In this document: positions 1-10,429 of the stretch, piece by piece | Position numbering within the stretch: position 1 is the stretch's first letter | Layout of the letters: every line of letters begins with the position of its first letter | Assembly: GCA_028066245.1 (NCBI GenBank) | Contig: JALCBR010000002.1 | Location: 96,758-160,757 of the forward strand | Direction of reading: 5' to 3' | Length of the DNA stretch: 64,000 bases | Origin: Pirellulales bacterium | GTDB lineage: Bacteria; Planctomycetota; Planctomycetia; Pirellulales; S012-138 | Translations under genes and position numbers: made by a program | The notes under the pieces: model-generated | Databases searched by the model: none | Told to the model about the DNA's origin: nothing | The model's input: only the letters and a program-made list of their open reading frames with translations

Positions 1-1565
1 CGCACGGTTTGGCTGCCATCAGGGAGTGTGCCGAAGCCGGGTGGGAGATAGCCCCCTTGGACCAGTTCTCGGATTGACCCGGAAGGCTGTCCTTCCCGCT
101 TGGCCACCAGCTCCGCAATCCGCCACAGTTCGATCTCGGCCGTGGCGCGCAGCCGGCGCATGGTTTCGATACGGTATTGCGGCGTGGCGTGGTTCTCAAA
201 GAACGCGTCAGACATGTAAGCGAAGATCGTGTCTTGGCGGTCTAGCGGCAGGTACCAGCGCGTATTCTTGAACTCGGCCGTCGCCCCCAACGCATCTGAC
301 GTTCCGTGTACTTCCAGGAATCGTTCCACCAATTTCCTGGACGAGGTCACTAGATGGTAGTCGCCGTTGGCGACATAGAACGAACGCACGCGGTGGTCAG
401 GCGTGCTGAGCAGGGTGACCGTTTTGTCGCCGATGGTGACCTCTTCCAATGTCGCGCTGGGTGTTTCTTCCTGGATTGTCTGCCGTTGGCTATTCATCTC
501 TGTAGCAAACAAGAATGAATTCCTGGCTTCAAACACCAGGCCCATGGAGGCGCCCTCTCGCACAAAGGAATCCAATCCAATCAGCGCTACATCTGAGACG
601 ACCAACGGGCCGAGCACGGCGGACAATTTCGAGTCACGGAGCCCCAGTCGTGTTTGCATGCGAGCGTCAGTCTGGTAGTCCAGCCCGCGCACAGCGATCA
701 AATTACGCATGTCACCGCCGGTGCGGTCGATCAGCTTTCGTAGCCAGATAAAGTTTCCAAAACTACCAGTGCGAACATAGAAGCACTCACGCGGCACGTA
801 CATCGCCATCGGTTCGACATTCGGTTCCGCGCCGGGAAACGGTGGAAACGCTAGAGCAGGCGAAGGTTGGTGTGGGGGAAGAGGCAATGAAGCTGGCGAG
901 GCATTCACATACTTCCCCAGTATGATGTCGCGCTCGATGGTGATACGCTGTTCTTCCGTTCCCAAGAACGGCCCCAGCGTACGATCCATGCTGGAATCAC
1001 CAAATAAGTTTGCCAGCGGGCCTTGCGGGCGATCTCGCCAAGGCAGGTTCAGCCGCAGCGAGAGCAACGAAGCCAGATAGTTATCGATCTGTTGCGGGTA
1101 GTCTGTATCGGAGCTATCCAGCAATCCCGCACCGGCGCGCATTTGCTGCCACCACTCGTCAAGGAGACGTGCGCGTCGCAACGGTGCAAATCGCGGCCGG
1201 ACCTGCACATCAATCGGCTGACCGGCGAACAATCGAACACTAAACGGTTGTCCCCCTTTGAAAAGGAAATAGGCCGTGGCTTGTTCCGGGCGGAGATCAA
1301 ACAAGTTGCGGACCAATCGCCGCAATGGCGGATTGCCATAGGTGGGATAGTGCACGCGATCATTGCGTTCTTCAATCCAGAACCGCAGCACATCTTTGTC
1401 CATTGTATTGGGCGCAAATCGAACCACGATCTTGGCCACACCGTACGGCTCGCCAACGAACGCCTCCACGTCCACGCCGCGCACCTGCGCGGTGGCTGGA
1501 GCATGCGTAAGAAAAGCAAAAGCCAGCAGAAGCCCGATGGCTACCGCAGCACGAATTGAAGACAT
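1..1565 (-). CDS. Partial secreted hypothetical protein (C-terminus beyond left edge)
   Basis: Manual reverse-strand translation from the CAT at 1563-1565 gives MSSIRAAVAIGLLLAFAFLTHAPATAQVRGVDVEAFVGEPYGVAKIVVRF..., open to base 1 with a signal peptide. Missing from the ORF track because there is no in-window stop. Confidence 0.85.
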   Translation of the reverse strand, partial: MSSIRAAVAIGLLLAFAFLTHAPATAQVRGVDVEAFVGEPYGVAKIVVRFAPNTMDKDVLRFWIEERNDRVHYPTYGNPPLRRLVRNLFDLRPEQATAYFLFKGGQPFSVRLFAGQPIDVQVRPRFAPLRRARLLDEWWQQMRAGAGLLDSSDTDYPQQIDNYLASLLSLRLNLPWRDRPQGPLANLFGDSSMDRTLGPFLGTEEQRITIERDIILGKYVNASPASLPLPPHQPSPALAFPPFPGAEPNVEPMAMYVPRECFYVRTGSFGNFIWLRKLIDRTGGDMRNLIAVRGLDYQTDARMQTRLGLRDSKLSAVLGPLVVSDVALIGLDSFVREGASMGLVFEARNSFLFATEMNSQRQTIQEETPSATLEEVTIGDKTVTLLSTPDHRVRSFYVANGDYHLVTSSRKLVERFLEVHGTSDALGATAEFKNTRWYLPLDRQDTIFAYMSDAFFENHATPQYRIETMRRLRATAEIELWRIAELVAKREGQPSGSIRELVQGGYLPPGFGTLPDGSQTV

Positions 1566-1924
1566 TTGAAACTCCACGAAGATGACCAGGGGTCGCCCCA
1601 AGAAGTCATTGAGAACCATTGAAATAAGCGAGGGTCGGTCCGCTGGCCCCAGAACCATTCCAATTTAACGAACCCTCGATTATACGGTCGTCGTCCGTTC
1701 ACCGGCGATGAGTGAGGATTTCAGTTAATCACCGAAGCCCACAACTTCATGTTAATCAATGAGTTACGTCAGGTGGGCGATTCGTACTCCCACAACAGTA
1801 AATGTCAGCTTACGCACAGCAGGAGCGAACTGAGGCTTCCAGAACTTGTCTCGAGCCTAGCGGCGGTTTCGGTCGATTCATCTGCAAGAGTACAAGTTGC
1901 GGTGGGGCGGAAAGCACCGCCTCG

Positions 1925-3073
1925 TCACCTCAACCGCTGGATATACCTCAAGAAATCCGTGTTGAGTTTTTCTAACTCGCCAAAATGTTTGATAAACGTT
2001 GTCAGCCGTTCTTCTGGAGTATCCCAGTCCAGGCGGTTTTTTAGCGAATGCGCTTTGAGGAAGTCACAGTAGGCTTTGCTCTTGCGCTTAATGAGATAGA
2101 AACTCAACGCCCAGGCGACATCATACGCGGTGCGCGCGGTCGCCGTCTGGCGGAAAGCTGCGTCCGAAGAAATCATGTTTTGCAGGTCGGCAGTGGTCCA
2201 ACTGCCCATTTGACTTTTGAATCCATTCAGCCGGGGCTTGTTCACGGCCCCAATTGTTCGCCATCCGCTGCTGCTCCGCAGGTCCGGTGTTTCAAAGTAC
2301 ATCGCCATGCCTTCAGTCAGCCAGACGGGATTATCCGCGAATCGTCGCTGAACTCCGGAGTTATACGCGATCTGATGCGTGGCTTCGTGAATGACGGTGG
2401 CAATCGTCAACCCTCCGCGGTCCGCCGCAAGGATCCGCACGATCTCGCGTTGCGAGAGCCGCTCTCTGCTCGAACCAGCGGCAATGCCTGTCAAGTCGTA
2501 CAGCACCATGCGATTTGTTCTTTGGCTGTAGTAGCCGATCATACTCTCCGCTGCTGCGCCCACTTCATCCTGGGCGAATTGCACATACGAATCTTTGTTC
2601 GGAAACACGACAGCGACGAGCACAAATTTCGGCTCGTGAGTCTCGATGCTTCGCGGCGGGCGGGACCAATAGTTATCGAACGCTTTGGCCAAACGCTCGA
2701 ATAGTCCGCCGCACCAGCGGGCGTAAGCCGTGGATGCCTGGTGACAAATGACATAGTTGGCCGTCGTATGAACCTGAAATCCTTCCGGCAATTCTGCCAG
2801 CAAACTTTGGGCGACCTCCTCCTGGCTCATCGGCTCGAACGCGGCATCATCAGATTCACGCGCCAAGAGGTTGTCAGGCTCGATGTTGTAGATTGCACCG
2901 TCACGGCTTTGAAACAACAGGCCGCCATCCTGCGCTTCGATTAACACACGCCCAACGACCGTCTGTTCCCGGTTTTGATCTCGAAACGTTACTGTCTCGA
3001 CGGCGGCCAACCTGGCGACCGGAAGCAACGCGGCGAGCACCGCAAACAGCGCTGACAGTAGTCTGAAATACAT
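1925..3073 (-). CDS. DUF1570-like secreted protein with metallopeptidase-like HEATH motif
   Basis: 382 aa; N-terminal signal; HEATHQIAYNSGVQRRFADNPVWLTEGMAMYFE motif. Confidence 0.85.
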   Translation of the reverse strand: MYFRLLSALFAVLAALLPVARLAAVETVTFRDQNREQTVVGRVLIEAQDGGLLFQSRDGAIYNIEPDNLLARESDDAAFEPMSQEEVAQSLLAELPEGFQVHTTANYVICHQASTAYARWCGGLFERLAKAFDNYWSRPPRSIETHEPKFVLVAVVFPNKDSYVQFAQDEVGAAAESMIGYYSQRTNRMVLYDLTGIAAGSSRERLSQREIVRILAADRGGLTIATVIHEATHQIAYNSGVQRRFADNPVWLTEGMAMYFETPDLRSSSGWRTIGAVNKPRLNGFKSQMGSWTTADLQNMISSDAAFRQTATARTAYDVAWALSFYLIKRKSKAYCDFLKAHSLKNRLDWDTPEERLTTFIKHFGELEKLNTDFLRYIQRLR

Positions 3074-3106
3074 GGATTCCGTGAGATCACACGAATGGGT
3101 GACGAC

Positions 3107-4186
3107 TCAGGCTGACTTCTCTTTACTCTTGCCGACTTCATACTCAAACTTGCCAAAAATCATTCGGCCGGCGCTGGTTTGCAGCACACTGGTCACGGAA
3201 AGATGAACTTCCTTGCCGATGTGATCACGCCCACCTTCGATAACGACCATCGTTCCGTCGTCCAGATAACCAACCGCCTGATGCGGTTCTTCGCCTGGCT
3301 TGACCGCGCGCACGTTGATTTGCTCGCCGGGGAGGAATAATGGTTTGAGCGCGTTGGCGATATCGTTGAGATTGAGCACGGTCACATCGTGCAGCTTGGC
3401 AACCTTATTCAAGTTGTAGTCATTGGTGATCACCTGGCCGCTGAGTGTCTTGGCCAGCAGCACCAGCTTCAAGTCGACGGGCTGACCTTGCAGTTCCACA
3501 TGGTCCCGATCGTAGATTTGCAGATCGACGCCTTCCATGTTGCGGAGCTTGTTGAGCATATCCAATCCACGACGTCCCCGCCCGCGACGCATGCGGTCAG
3601 AACTATCGGCAATGTTCTGCAACTCGGATAACACGAACCTCGGCACAATGATCTGGTGACTGAGGACGCCGGTCCCCACAACGTCGATGATCCGGCCATC
3701 GATGATCACGCTGGTATCAAGCAGGTACGGCTGCGCCCCTTTGACTTCCTTGGCGAATTCCACATACGGAATAATGAATCGGAAGTCATCCTTGGTTTGC
3801 AGCAGGATGCTGACGCACAGATAGCAGAGAATGGCGCCGATGACGAGTTGAATGGCCCCCAGCCGGTTGGCCTTGAGAGCCGGCGTGGCACCAGGAATTT
3901 CCATAAATGGGCTTAGGACGAGCCCTGCGACGTACGTAAGAAAAAGCCCAACGATCAAGCCAAAGTAGACGGACGAGATCGTGTCAATCCGCTTCTTGCG
4001 AACGAACGTGTCGATGACGACAACCAGAATGGCCAGGCCTATGATGCCGCTGATGACCATCCATTCTTTGCCGTCCTGGATGGCGAGCTCTTGTCTTTGT
4101 CCATAAATGACAATCGCAAGCGTGCTGGCCACAAACAAAAACAACATCCGTAATGCAAACACGGGTGTGTTGATGTCGCGGAACAT
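3107..4186 (-). CDS. PIN/TRAM domain membrane protein (PilT N-terminus-like)
   Basis: Likely start at MFRDINTPVF (CAT 4184-4186); four N-terminal TM segments, PIN motif YLLDTSVIIDGRIIDVV, C-terminal TRAM-like region. Confidence 0.85.
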   Translation of the reverse strand: MFRDINTPVFALRMLFLFVASTLAIVIYGQRQELAIQDGKEWMVISGIIGLAILVVVIDTFVRKKRIDTISSVYFGLIVGLFLTYVAGLVLSPFMEIPGATPALKANRLGAIQLVIGAILCYLCVSILLQTKDDFRFIIPYVEFAKEVKGAQPYLLDTSVIIDGRIIDVVGTGVLSHQIIVPRFVLSELQNIADSSDRMRRGRGRRGLDMLNKLRNMEGVDLQIYDRDHVELQGQPVDLKLVLLAKTLSGQVITNDYNLNKVAKLHDVTVLNLNDIANALKPLFLPGEQINVRAVKPGEEPHQAVGYLDDGTMVVIEGGRDHIGKEVHLSVTSVLQTSAGRMIFGKFEYEVGKSKEKSA

Positions 4187-4478
4187 GCCGCCATCTTCGT
4201 CGGAGTTCGATTTAAGGAAACGATCAAGCACGCGTGAATGGCCCCAGGTTAGGAAGGAACTAAAGGGCGACGGTGTACGGCAATCCAATGCGCCGTAGGA
4301 GCGGTGACGGCGTTGCCGCCCATCTGTCAAATGTAACACCGCAAAGTGGCAAAACCTAGCGACTCTGCCGCATGAGCGCATACCAGCCATACAACCCATT
4401 TGACCGGACTAACAGGACGCAAGAACTTGCCCCGGTTGTGGAATTCTGAAGGCGCTGCCGTGCTGCTAAGCCCTTTGA

Positions 4479-5606
4479 TTACTTCTGTCCGCCAAAGGTA
4501 GTTTCATAATCGACTCCCGCGAACAAGGCTTGGAGCCTGCTCTCTAGTGAAGAAGCATCCCTCAGGATGTCCATTCCAATGCGCACGGCCCAAAGGGGTT
4601 TATCACCCAATGCGTCCACGCCTAGTTTCACTAAGTCCTTGTGTGTGCAAAGGACTTCCGTTGCGCTCGATTCGTTCGCCCATCGCGTGAGGTCATCGAC
4701 ATCGGATTTCGTGTAGCTGTGGTGGTCAGGAAATTCGCGAAACACCACGATCTCCGTTCCCAGCGATTCGAGCGTGTGCCGGAACCCTCGCGGATTGCCG
4801 ATCCCGCAGAAAGCTGCCACTTTCTGTTGTTGGACAACCTGTAGGGCAGATTCGCTCCCGGAAGCGGCCAACAATGAAACCGGCTTGTGCGCAGCCTCAA
4901 GCCAAAGCACATTGCTCTTTGTGGACTTGCTTGCTTGTTGGCGAATAGCGTTGCGACTGTCCTCTGTCACAGCGTCACATCGAGTCAGCAGGATCACGTC
5001 GGCTCGCGCAAGTCCCGTCAGCGACTCGCGGAGCAGCCCACGGGGGAAAACATGACTGAAGCCGAACGGCTCAAGAGCATCCAGTAGTACGATATCCAGG
5101 TCGCGTTTAAGCCGCCGATGCTGAAAGCCATCGTCCAGCAAGATGCATTGGGCTTCAAACTCCTCAATGGCCATCTGCGAGGCGGCGACGCGATCCGCGT
5201 TCTGCAAGTGGGGCACATCTGGGAGCTTCTGTTCCAATTCCAGCGCTTCGTCGTTTCGCGCTCCATCCTCGGCTCCGTAGCCACGACTGACGATTGTCAC
5301 TCGTACATCATGCCTACGCAGCCAGCGAGCGATCCACTCCACCGCCGGAGTCTTTCCGGTGCCACCTAGCGTGATGTTGCCAACGCTGATGACCGGCACG
5401 TCCACGCGAAAACTCTCCGCATTTCCGCGGTCGTAGCGACGGTTGCGCCAGCGCATCGCCCAGGCGTAGGGAGCTTCAACTACTCGCAGCGCGCAGCGCC
5501 ATGCGCCAGCGCAGAATCCCCGTCGCTGGCCACTGACAATTGCGTGAAATTCCTCTGCCGAGAGCATGGATATCAATTCGGGAAACCGCTGTTGTCTTGG
5601 TGGCAC
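4479..5606 (-). CDS. lpxK: Tetraacyldisaccharide 4'-kinase
   Basis: ISVGNITLGGTGKTPAVEWIA P-loop; LLDDGFQHRRLKRDLDIVLLDA; FCGIGNPRGF motifs of LpxK. Confidence 0.95.
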   Translation of the reverse strand: MPPRQQRFPELISMLSAEEFHAIVSGQRRGFCAGAWRCALRVVEAPYAWAMRWRNRRYDRGNAESFRVDVPVISVGNITLGGTGKTPAVEWIARWLRRHDVRVTIVSRGYGAEDGARNDEALELEQKLPDVPHLQNADRVAASQMAIEEFEAQCILLDDGFQHRRLKRDLDIVLLDALEPFGFSHVFPRGLLRESLTGLARADVILLTRCDAVTEDSRNAIRQQASKSTKSNVLWLEAAHKPVSLLAASGSESALQVVQQQKVAAFCGIGNPRGFRHTLESLGTEIVVFREFPDHHSYTKSDVDDLTRWANESSATEVLCTHKDLVKLGVDALGDKPLWAVRIGMDILRDASSLESRLQALFAGVDYETTFGGQK

Positions 5607-5633
5607 GATGGCTAAGTCGAGACCTGTTCGCTT

Positions 5634-7001
5634 CTACCCACCAGCAATCTTTGGCAAGAGCAATAGCGCTACGTTCAGATAGATGGCGATCCCCAGGAAG
5701 TCAATCAGTGATGCGACCAGCGGATTGCTCATCAAGGCGGGATCGAGCCCCAACCGGTGAAATGCCAATGGCAGCAACGTTCCCGCCGCCGTGCCGCACA
5801 ACACCACCAGAAAGAGCGAAGTGGCCACCACTGTCGAGCCAAGCCAACCGGGTTCATCAAAGACCATCGAAGTACCAAATGCCCCTACGGCAAGGATGCC
5901 TCCCAGAGCAACGCCCATCAGAAACTCTCGACGGATGACTTTCCAGCCGTCCCGGAAGGTGATGTCACCTGTTGCCAGAGCTGTGATCACAAGCGTGGCC
6001 GATTGATTACCCGTATTGCCACCGCTGGAATTGACCAGTGGAATGAAGAACACCAGCCAAGTGACCGAAGCCAGTGTTGATTCATGTTCCTGCAAGGCGA
6101 CGGTGGTCAGCAAGGCTCCGCAGAAGAAAATTACGAGCCACACGCCGCGCTTCCAGATCAACAGCGGCAGTTTCGTTTCCAAGTAGCCGTGCTCCAACGG
6201 GTCAATACCACCGACCCGATGCGCGTCTTCGGTCGCTTCTTCCCGGGCGACGTCGATCACATCGTCATGTGTGACGATTCCCAGCATGTGATGTTCGTGA
6301 TCGACGACCGGAATTGCCATCAGATCATACCGAGCTACCTTGTGCAGCACTTCCTCTTGATCGTCTTCGGCTTCGACGGAAACAACGTCGCGCTCCATCA
6401 AGTCAACGATCTTGACGTCGGGATGACCCATCGCGGAGACAAGTTGTCGGGCGGAAACCGTCCCACGCAGGTGGTCCTCCTCGTCAATGACGTACAGGTA
6501 GTAGATGGTCTCCAGCCCTTCAGCCTGTTGACTGACATCCGCCAAAGCTTGTCGGACGGTATCTGTCTCTTTGAGTCGGGCGAATTCTGTTGTCATCACC
6601 GCGCCGGCGGAATCTTCCGGGTAGGCGCGAAGCCGCAACACGTCGCGCCGCATTGCATTGGGCAACAGTGGCAACAGCGTGGCCACGCGGTCGGGAGAGA
6701 CGTGGTCCAAGAGATCAACGAGATCATCATTGGGAAGCCGCTCCAACAGCGTCGCCACATCGTGTTCGTCGGCTGTTTCGATGACCTCAACTTGTTTAGA
6801 CGGATCAAAATACGCAAAGATTTCGACGCGACTCCCATTGTCCGCGTGCTTGAGTACATTCCAGGATTCATCCGCTCTCAAACCTTCCATGAATTCGGCG
6901 GTCCGAGCCGGGTGCAGAGCCTGGCAAAACTCCTGCAACTCCACCGCATTGTTCTCCGCCAACATCTCGCGGATTTCGGGCAAGTACAGCGTGTTGGTCA
7001 C
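5634..7001 (-). CDS. mgtE: Magnesium transporter MgtE
   Basis: MgtE N-domain repeats, CBS pair, C-terminal TM domain with NSSGGNTGNQSATLVITALATGDI. Confidence 0.95.
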   Translation of the reverse strand: MTNTLYLPEIREMLAENNAVELQEFCQALHPARTAEFMEGLRADESWNVLKHADNGSRVEIFAYFDPSKQVEVIETADEHDVATLLERLPNDDLVDLLDHVSPDRVATLLPLLPNAMRRDVLRLRAYPEDSAGAVMTTEFARLKETDTVRQALADVSQQAEGLETIYYLYVIDEEDHLRGTVSARQLVSAMGHPDVKIVDLMERDVVSVEAEDDQEEVLHKVARYDLMAIPVVDHEHHMLGIVTHDDVIDVAREEATEDAHRVGGIDPLEHGYLETKLPLLIWKRGVWLVIFFCGALLTTVALQEHESTLASVTWLVFFIPLVNSSGGNTGNQSATLVITALATGDITFRDGWKVIRREFLMGVALGGILAVGAFGTSMVFDEPGWLGSTVVATSLFLVVLCGTAAGTLLPLAFHRLGLDPALMSNPLVASLIDFLGIAIYLNVALLLLPKIAGG

Positions 7002-7249
7002 AGGTAAACTCTCGGGGGGTAACCTGGAGGTGATCTACGGATGAAGCGAACACCTCAGTTCCTTGGGGATCTCCGCGTCGAAACTCGATTTTCAGCGATC
7101 GATGGTGAATTACCAAGGCGCTAAACCGGCCATCGGCTGACAATCTCTCCGATGCAGGAAATTCAGCGACGGATATCGGGCGCTGACCCATAATTATCCA
7201 TCGTAGGTCAGACTGAGCGTGGTAGGAAACGGCAGACTCTCCGGCTACG

Positions 7250-8275
7250 ATGGCTGTTCGACAATCTGTTGTGACCGATTTTCCCTCCTGTTTCTCTCTT
7301 CCAGTGACCAGCGTTTCAGACAATCAGACCGGACAGCGAGACGCTCTGCGGCCACTGCCGCCGAACCTGGACAGCGTTCAGCCCGGTGGCGGTATCTGTT
7401 ATCGCCTGGAACTGGCTTGGGGATCTTTGCGGCGTGCATATTTGAAGGCGTTTCGGCGCGGGTATATTCAGCGGATGGCCGAATTGCGGACTGGCTCAGT
7501 CGAAGGTGCTCCTCACGAGATCCTCGACCCGCGCGATCTCAAGTACTGTCGCAATCTCTGTACGGTGGATTGGGCGGAAAAGGATGACCCCTTCTCATGG
7601 CGTGAGCGGATTCCCTTTGCCCGTTGGGGGCTGGCCGAATTGCAACTGATGAGCTATCCGCTGGTCGCGGCTACCATCGTCCTGGCATTCACGGCTTATT
7701 GGTGGTTGAGCGTTGTGCCAGGCGTGGTCCTAGCTCTGATCGTGTATTTCTTTCGCGATCCACCACGGATTGTTCCGGATGGACACGGACTGTTGGTCTC
7801 TCCCGCGGATGGAAAAGTTGTGGAGATCACGCAATTGGAACACCATCCCTTGATCGGTGGGTCGGCTGTGCGGATTGGCATTTTCCTCTCCATTTTTAAT
7901 GTACATATCAATCGATCGCCGGCAGCGGCGCGTTGTCTTGGGCTTGAATACTCGCCTGGGAAATATCTCAATGCGCTCAAGCCGGAAAGCGCCCTGGAAA
8001 ACGAAGCCCTGACGATCCTCTTTGAAGACAACGCGGCTCCGTATCGCAACTATGTCGTCCGGCAGATTGCCGGAGCCATTGCTCGACGTATCGTTTGCGC
8101 CGCTCGGATCGGTGAAGATTGGGAGCGAGGTGGTAAGTTCGGCATGATCAAGTTGGGAAGCCGCACAGAGTTGATCATTCCTCAAGATGACAGCTTAGAA
8201 ATTTTGACCAAGATCGGCGAGAAGGTGAAAGCTGGATCAAGCATGATGGCCCGCTACGCGTCCCCCGACGAATAG
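7250..8275 (+). CDS. psd: Phosphatidylserine decarboxylase family protein
   Basis: SPADGKVVEI, GIFLSIFNVHINRSP and the KLGSRTEL self-cleavage region; start uncertain (long N-terminal extension). Confidence 0.88.
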   Translation: MAVRQSVVTDFPSCFSLPVTSVSDNQTGQRDALRPLPPNLDSVQPGGGICYRLELAWGSLRRAYLKAFRRGYIQRMAELRTGSVEGAPHEILDPRDLKYCRNLCTVDWAEKDDPFSWRERIPFARWGLAELQLMSYPLVAATIVLAFTAYWWLSVVPGVVLALIVYFFRDPPRIVPDGHGLLVSPADGKVVEITQLEHHPLIGGSAVRIGIFLSIFNVHINRSPAAARCLGLEYSPGKYLNALKPESALENEALTILFEDNAAPYRNYVVRQIAGAIARRIVCAARIGEDWERGGKFGMIKLGSRTELIIPQDDSLEILTKIGEKVKAGSSMMARYASPDE

Positions 8276-8281
8276 TCCCGT

Positions 8282-9121
8282 ATGTCCAAGCGCAAGAAAA
8301 TCCGCGCCATTGCCGTGTTGCCCACGATGTTCACGTTGGGCAACTTGGTCTGCGGGTTTTTTGCGATCGTCGTGGCGTCCCGTATCGACAAGCCCAACAT
8401 CGAAAACATCATGGGTGAAGCGGATCCTTGGAATCTGATGGTTTCCGCTTCGCTGATCTTCCTGGCGATGATCTTTGACGCGTTAGACGGCCACGTAGCC
8501 CGGCTCTCGCGGACGACCAGCGATTTTGGCGGCCAGTTGGACAGCCTGTGCGACCTTGTAACCTTTGGCGTTGCGCCGGCGTTCCTGTTGGTGAAGATGT
8601 GCCCCAACTTTGCTTTGGAGCATCGATGGGAGGTCTGGGTCATTGCCGCGGCGTTTGTGGCATGCGTTGCATTACGGTTAGCCCGCTACAACGTCGAGAC
8701 GGAAGAAGAAGATCCGCATATGGATTTCAGCGGGCTGCCGTCGCCGGCAGGTGGCGCGGCGATCGCCAGCTATGCATTTATGTTCTATGCGCTGCGAGTC
8801 TTCCCGGACCGGCTCCGTTATGCGGGAACAATCAATTCGGTTGCGGAGACGGCATTGCCGTTCTTCGCGCTGTTTGTAGCGCTGTTGATGGTGTCCCGCA
8901 TCCGTTATCCCCATGTGGCCAATCAATTGTTCCGCGGCCAGCGCAGCTTCGCCCACGTGGTGGGGCTAGTGTTTGCTTTGGTTGTCGTGGTGTTCATTCG
9001 GCACTACGCGGCACCGATCCTGTTCACACTGTTTGTCTTCACAGGCCCGGCGCGATTGGCCTGGCGGGAACTTGCTCGACGCGGAGAACCACGGACGGAG
9101 GAGGATGCGATCTTTGAATAG
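8282..9121 (+). CDS. pssA: CDP-diacylglycerol--serine O-phosphatidyltransferase
   Basis: CDP-alcohol phosphotransferase motif DALDGHVARLSRTTSDFGGQLDSLCD; directly follows psd. Confidence 0.93.
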   Translation: MSKRKKIRAIAVLPTMFTLGNLVCGFFAIVVASRIDKPNIENIMGEADPWNLMVSASLIFLAMIFDALDGHVARLSRTTSDFGGQLDSLCDLVTFGVAPAFLLVKMCPNFALEHRWEVWVIAAAFVACVALRLARYNVETEEEDPHMDFSGLPSPAGGAAIASYAFMFYALRVFPDRLRYAGTINSVAETALPFFALFVALLMVSRIRYPHVANQLFRGQRSFAHVVGLVFALVVVVFIRHYAAPILFTLFVFTGPARLAWRELARRGEPRTEEDAIFE

Positions 9122-9211
9122 TCGCCAAGAGAGGTTCGCCATGGTGATCACATTTTGGAGATCGCGATAGAATAACTGGGACCCTCTGGCATCGCTTTCA
9201 GGAGCACACGG

Positions 9212-9769
9212 ATGGACGGCCACAAACCAATTCGACAGAGGTACTCGCTCTTGGCACTTTTTGCTGTAACAGCGTTCTGTGCGATTTTGGCAATGGGGTT
9301 CGCTTACCCACAGAGCCTGTGGGTAGATGTCACTGTTTTCATCACTTTGTGTCTGTTGCTCTACCTGTGGCGAATGTCGTGGAGCAACGGAACTGAAAAA
9401 TCGACAAGAGAGAACTACCGCAACGCAGCATTTTTCGGCACGATTTATTTTGTAATGGTATTCATCCTTGCATTACCGCCAGTTTGGGATGATTTGGTGA
9501 CAAGCAAGCTGCTTTCCATAGCACACGAAATCTGTCACGGATTCCTTGATGATCAGGGCGCGCCGCAAACGGTCGCAGAGTTCATGCGTCGTCCACTGTC
9601 ACAGGAAGTCGAGGAACAGGCCCGTCTTCCGAAAATATTTTGGCCAATGAGAGAGGGGCACCTCGATGCCGATATCGATTCTTTGCGAGGATTCTCTAGC
9701 GTCGGGCACTGTTTCTTTGTAGGTCTGCTCACTCTGGTTGCATGCATTTCTTGGCGACGTCACACTTGA
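9212..9769 (+). CDS. Hypothetical membrane protein
   Basis: 185-aa ORF with several hydrophobic segments; fits the gap between pssA and ribE. Confidence 0.65.
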   Translation: MDGHKPIRQRYSLLALFAVTAFCAILAMGFAYPQSLWVDVTVFITLCLLLYLWRMSWSNGTEKSTRENYRNAAFFGTIYFVMVFILALPPVWDDLVTSKLLSIAHEICHGFLDDQGAPQTVAEFMRRPLSQEVEEQARLPKIFWPMREGHLDADIDSLRGFSSVGHCFFVGLLTLVACISWRRHT

Positions 9770-9787
9770 TTTAGCAACCTAGTTACC

Positions 9788-10372
9788 ATGTTCACTGGCA
9801 TTATCGAAACACGAGCCCGTGTGGTGGATGTTGTTGAGGAGCCGCCTGGCGTGCGGCTGGTGATTGAAGCTCCCGCAATTGCGGTGGAAGCCAAGTTGGG
9901 TGAGAGCATAGCGCTCAATGGATGTTGTCTGACGGTGGTCAGCATCGCCGGCAGCAAGCTCTCTTTTCAAGCCGGACCGGAAACGCTGGTTCGTACGAAT
10001 CTCGGCAAGCTGACCGTTGACGCCTGCGTCAACTTGGAGCAATCACTCAAAGTGGGTGACCGTCTGGGAGGGCATTTTGTCACCGGACACGTTGACGGTT
10101 TAGGGTCGCTGGCTTCTCGCGAAGATGACGGCGAATGGTCCACCTTCTGGTTCAACGTGCCGGAGGAACTGGCGCGGCATATGGTCGCCAAGGGTTCCGT
10201 GGCCATCGACGGCGTCAGTCTGACGCTGGTTGAAGTCACGGAGAATCGCTTTAGCGTGGCCTTGATCCCACATACGCTCGACGTGACCACGTTGGGAGAA
10301 CTTGCGCCGGGCGATCCCGTCAACCTGGAAACAGACTTATTGGCCAAGTTCGTCCAGAAGCAAATGGGCTGA
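9788..10372 (+). CDS. ribE: Riboflavin synthase (alpha subunit)
   Basis: MFTGIIETRARV start, duplicated barrels, ALNGCCLTVV and GHFVTGHVDG motifs. Confidence 0.95.
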   Translation: MFTGIIETRARVVDVVEEPPGVRLVIEAPAIAVEAKLGESIALNGCCLTVVSIAGSKLSFQAGPETLVRTNLGKLTVDACVNLEQSLKVGDRLGGHFVTGHVDGLGSLASREDDGEWSTFWFNVPEELARHMVAKGSVAIDGVSLTLVEVTENRFSVALIPHTLDVTTLGELAPGDPVNLETDLLAKFVQKQMG

Positions 10373-10429
10373 CCGTTTTGCGGATTTTGAAAAGCGATGC
10401 ACGTCTGGCCCATCGCGATCAATCCCAGC

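Noticed and set aside
2048-2704. 218-aa plus-strand ORF
   Set aside because: Antisense to the DUF1570-like gene; no motifs or plausible start context.
6084-7007. 307-aa plus-strand ORF
   Set aside because: Exactly antisense to mgtE, which has clear family motifs; composition is typical of a GC-driven shadow ORF.
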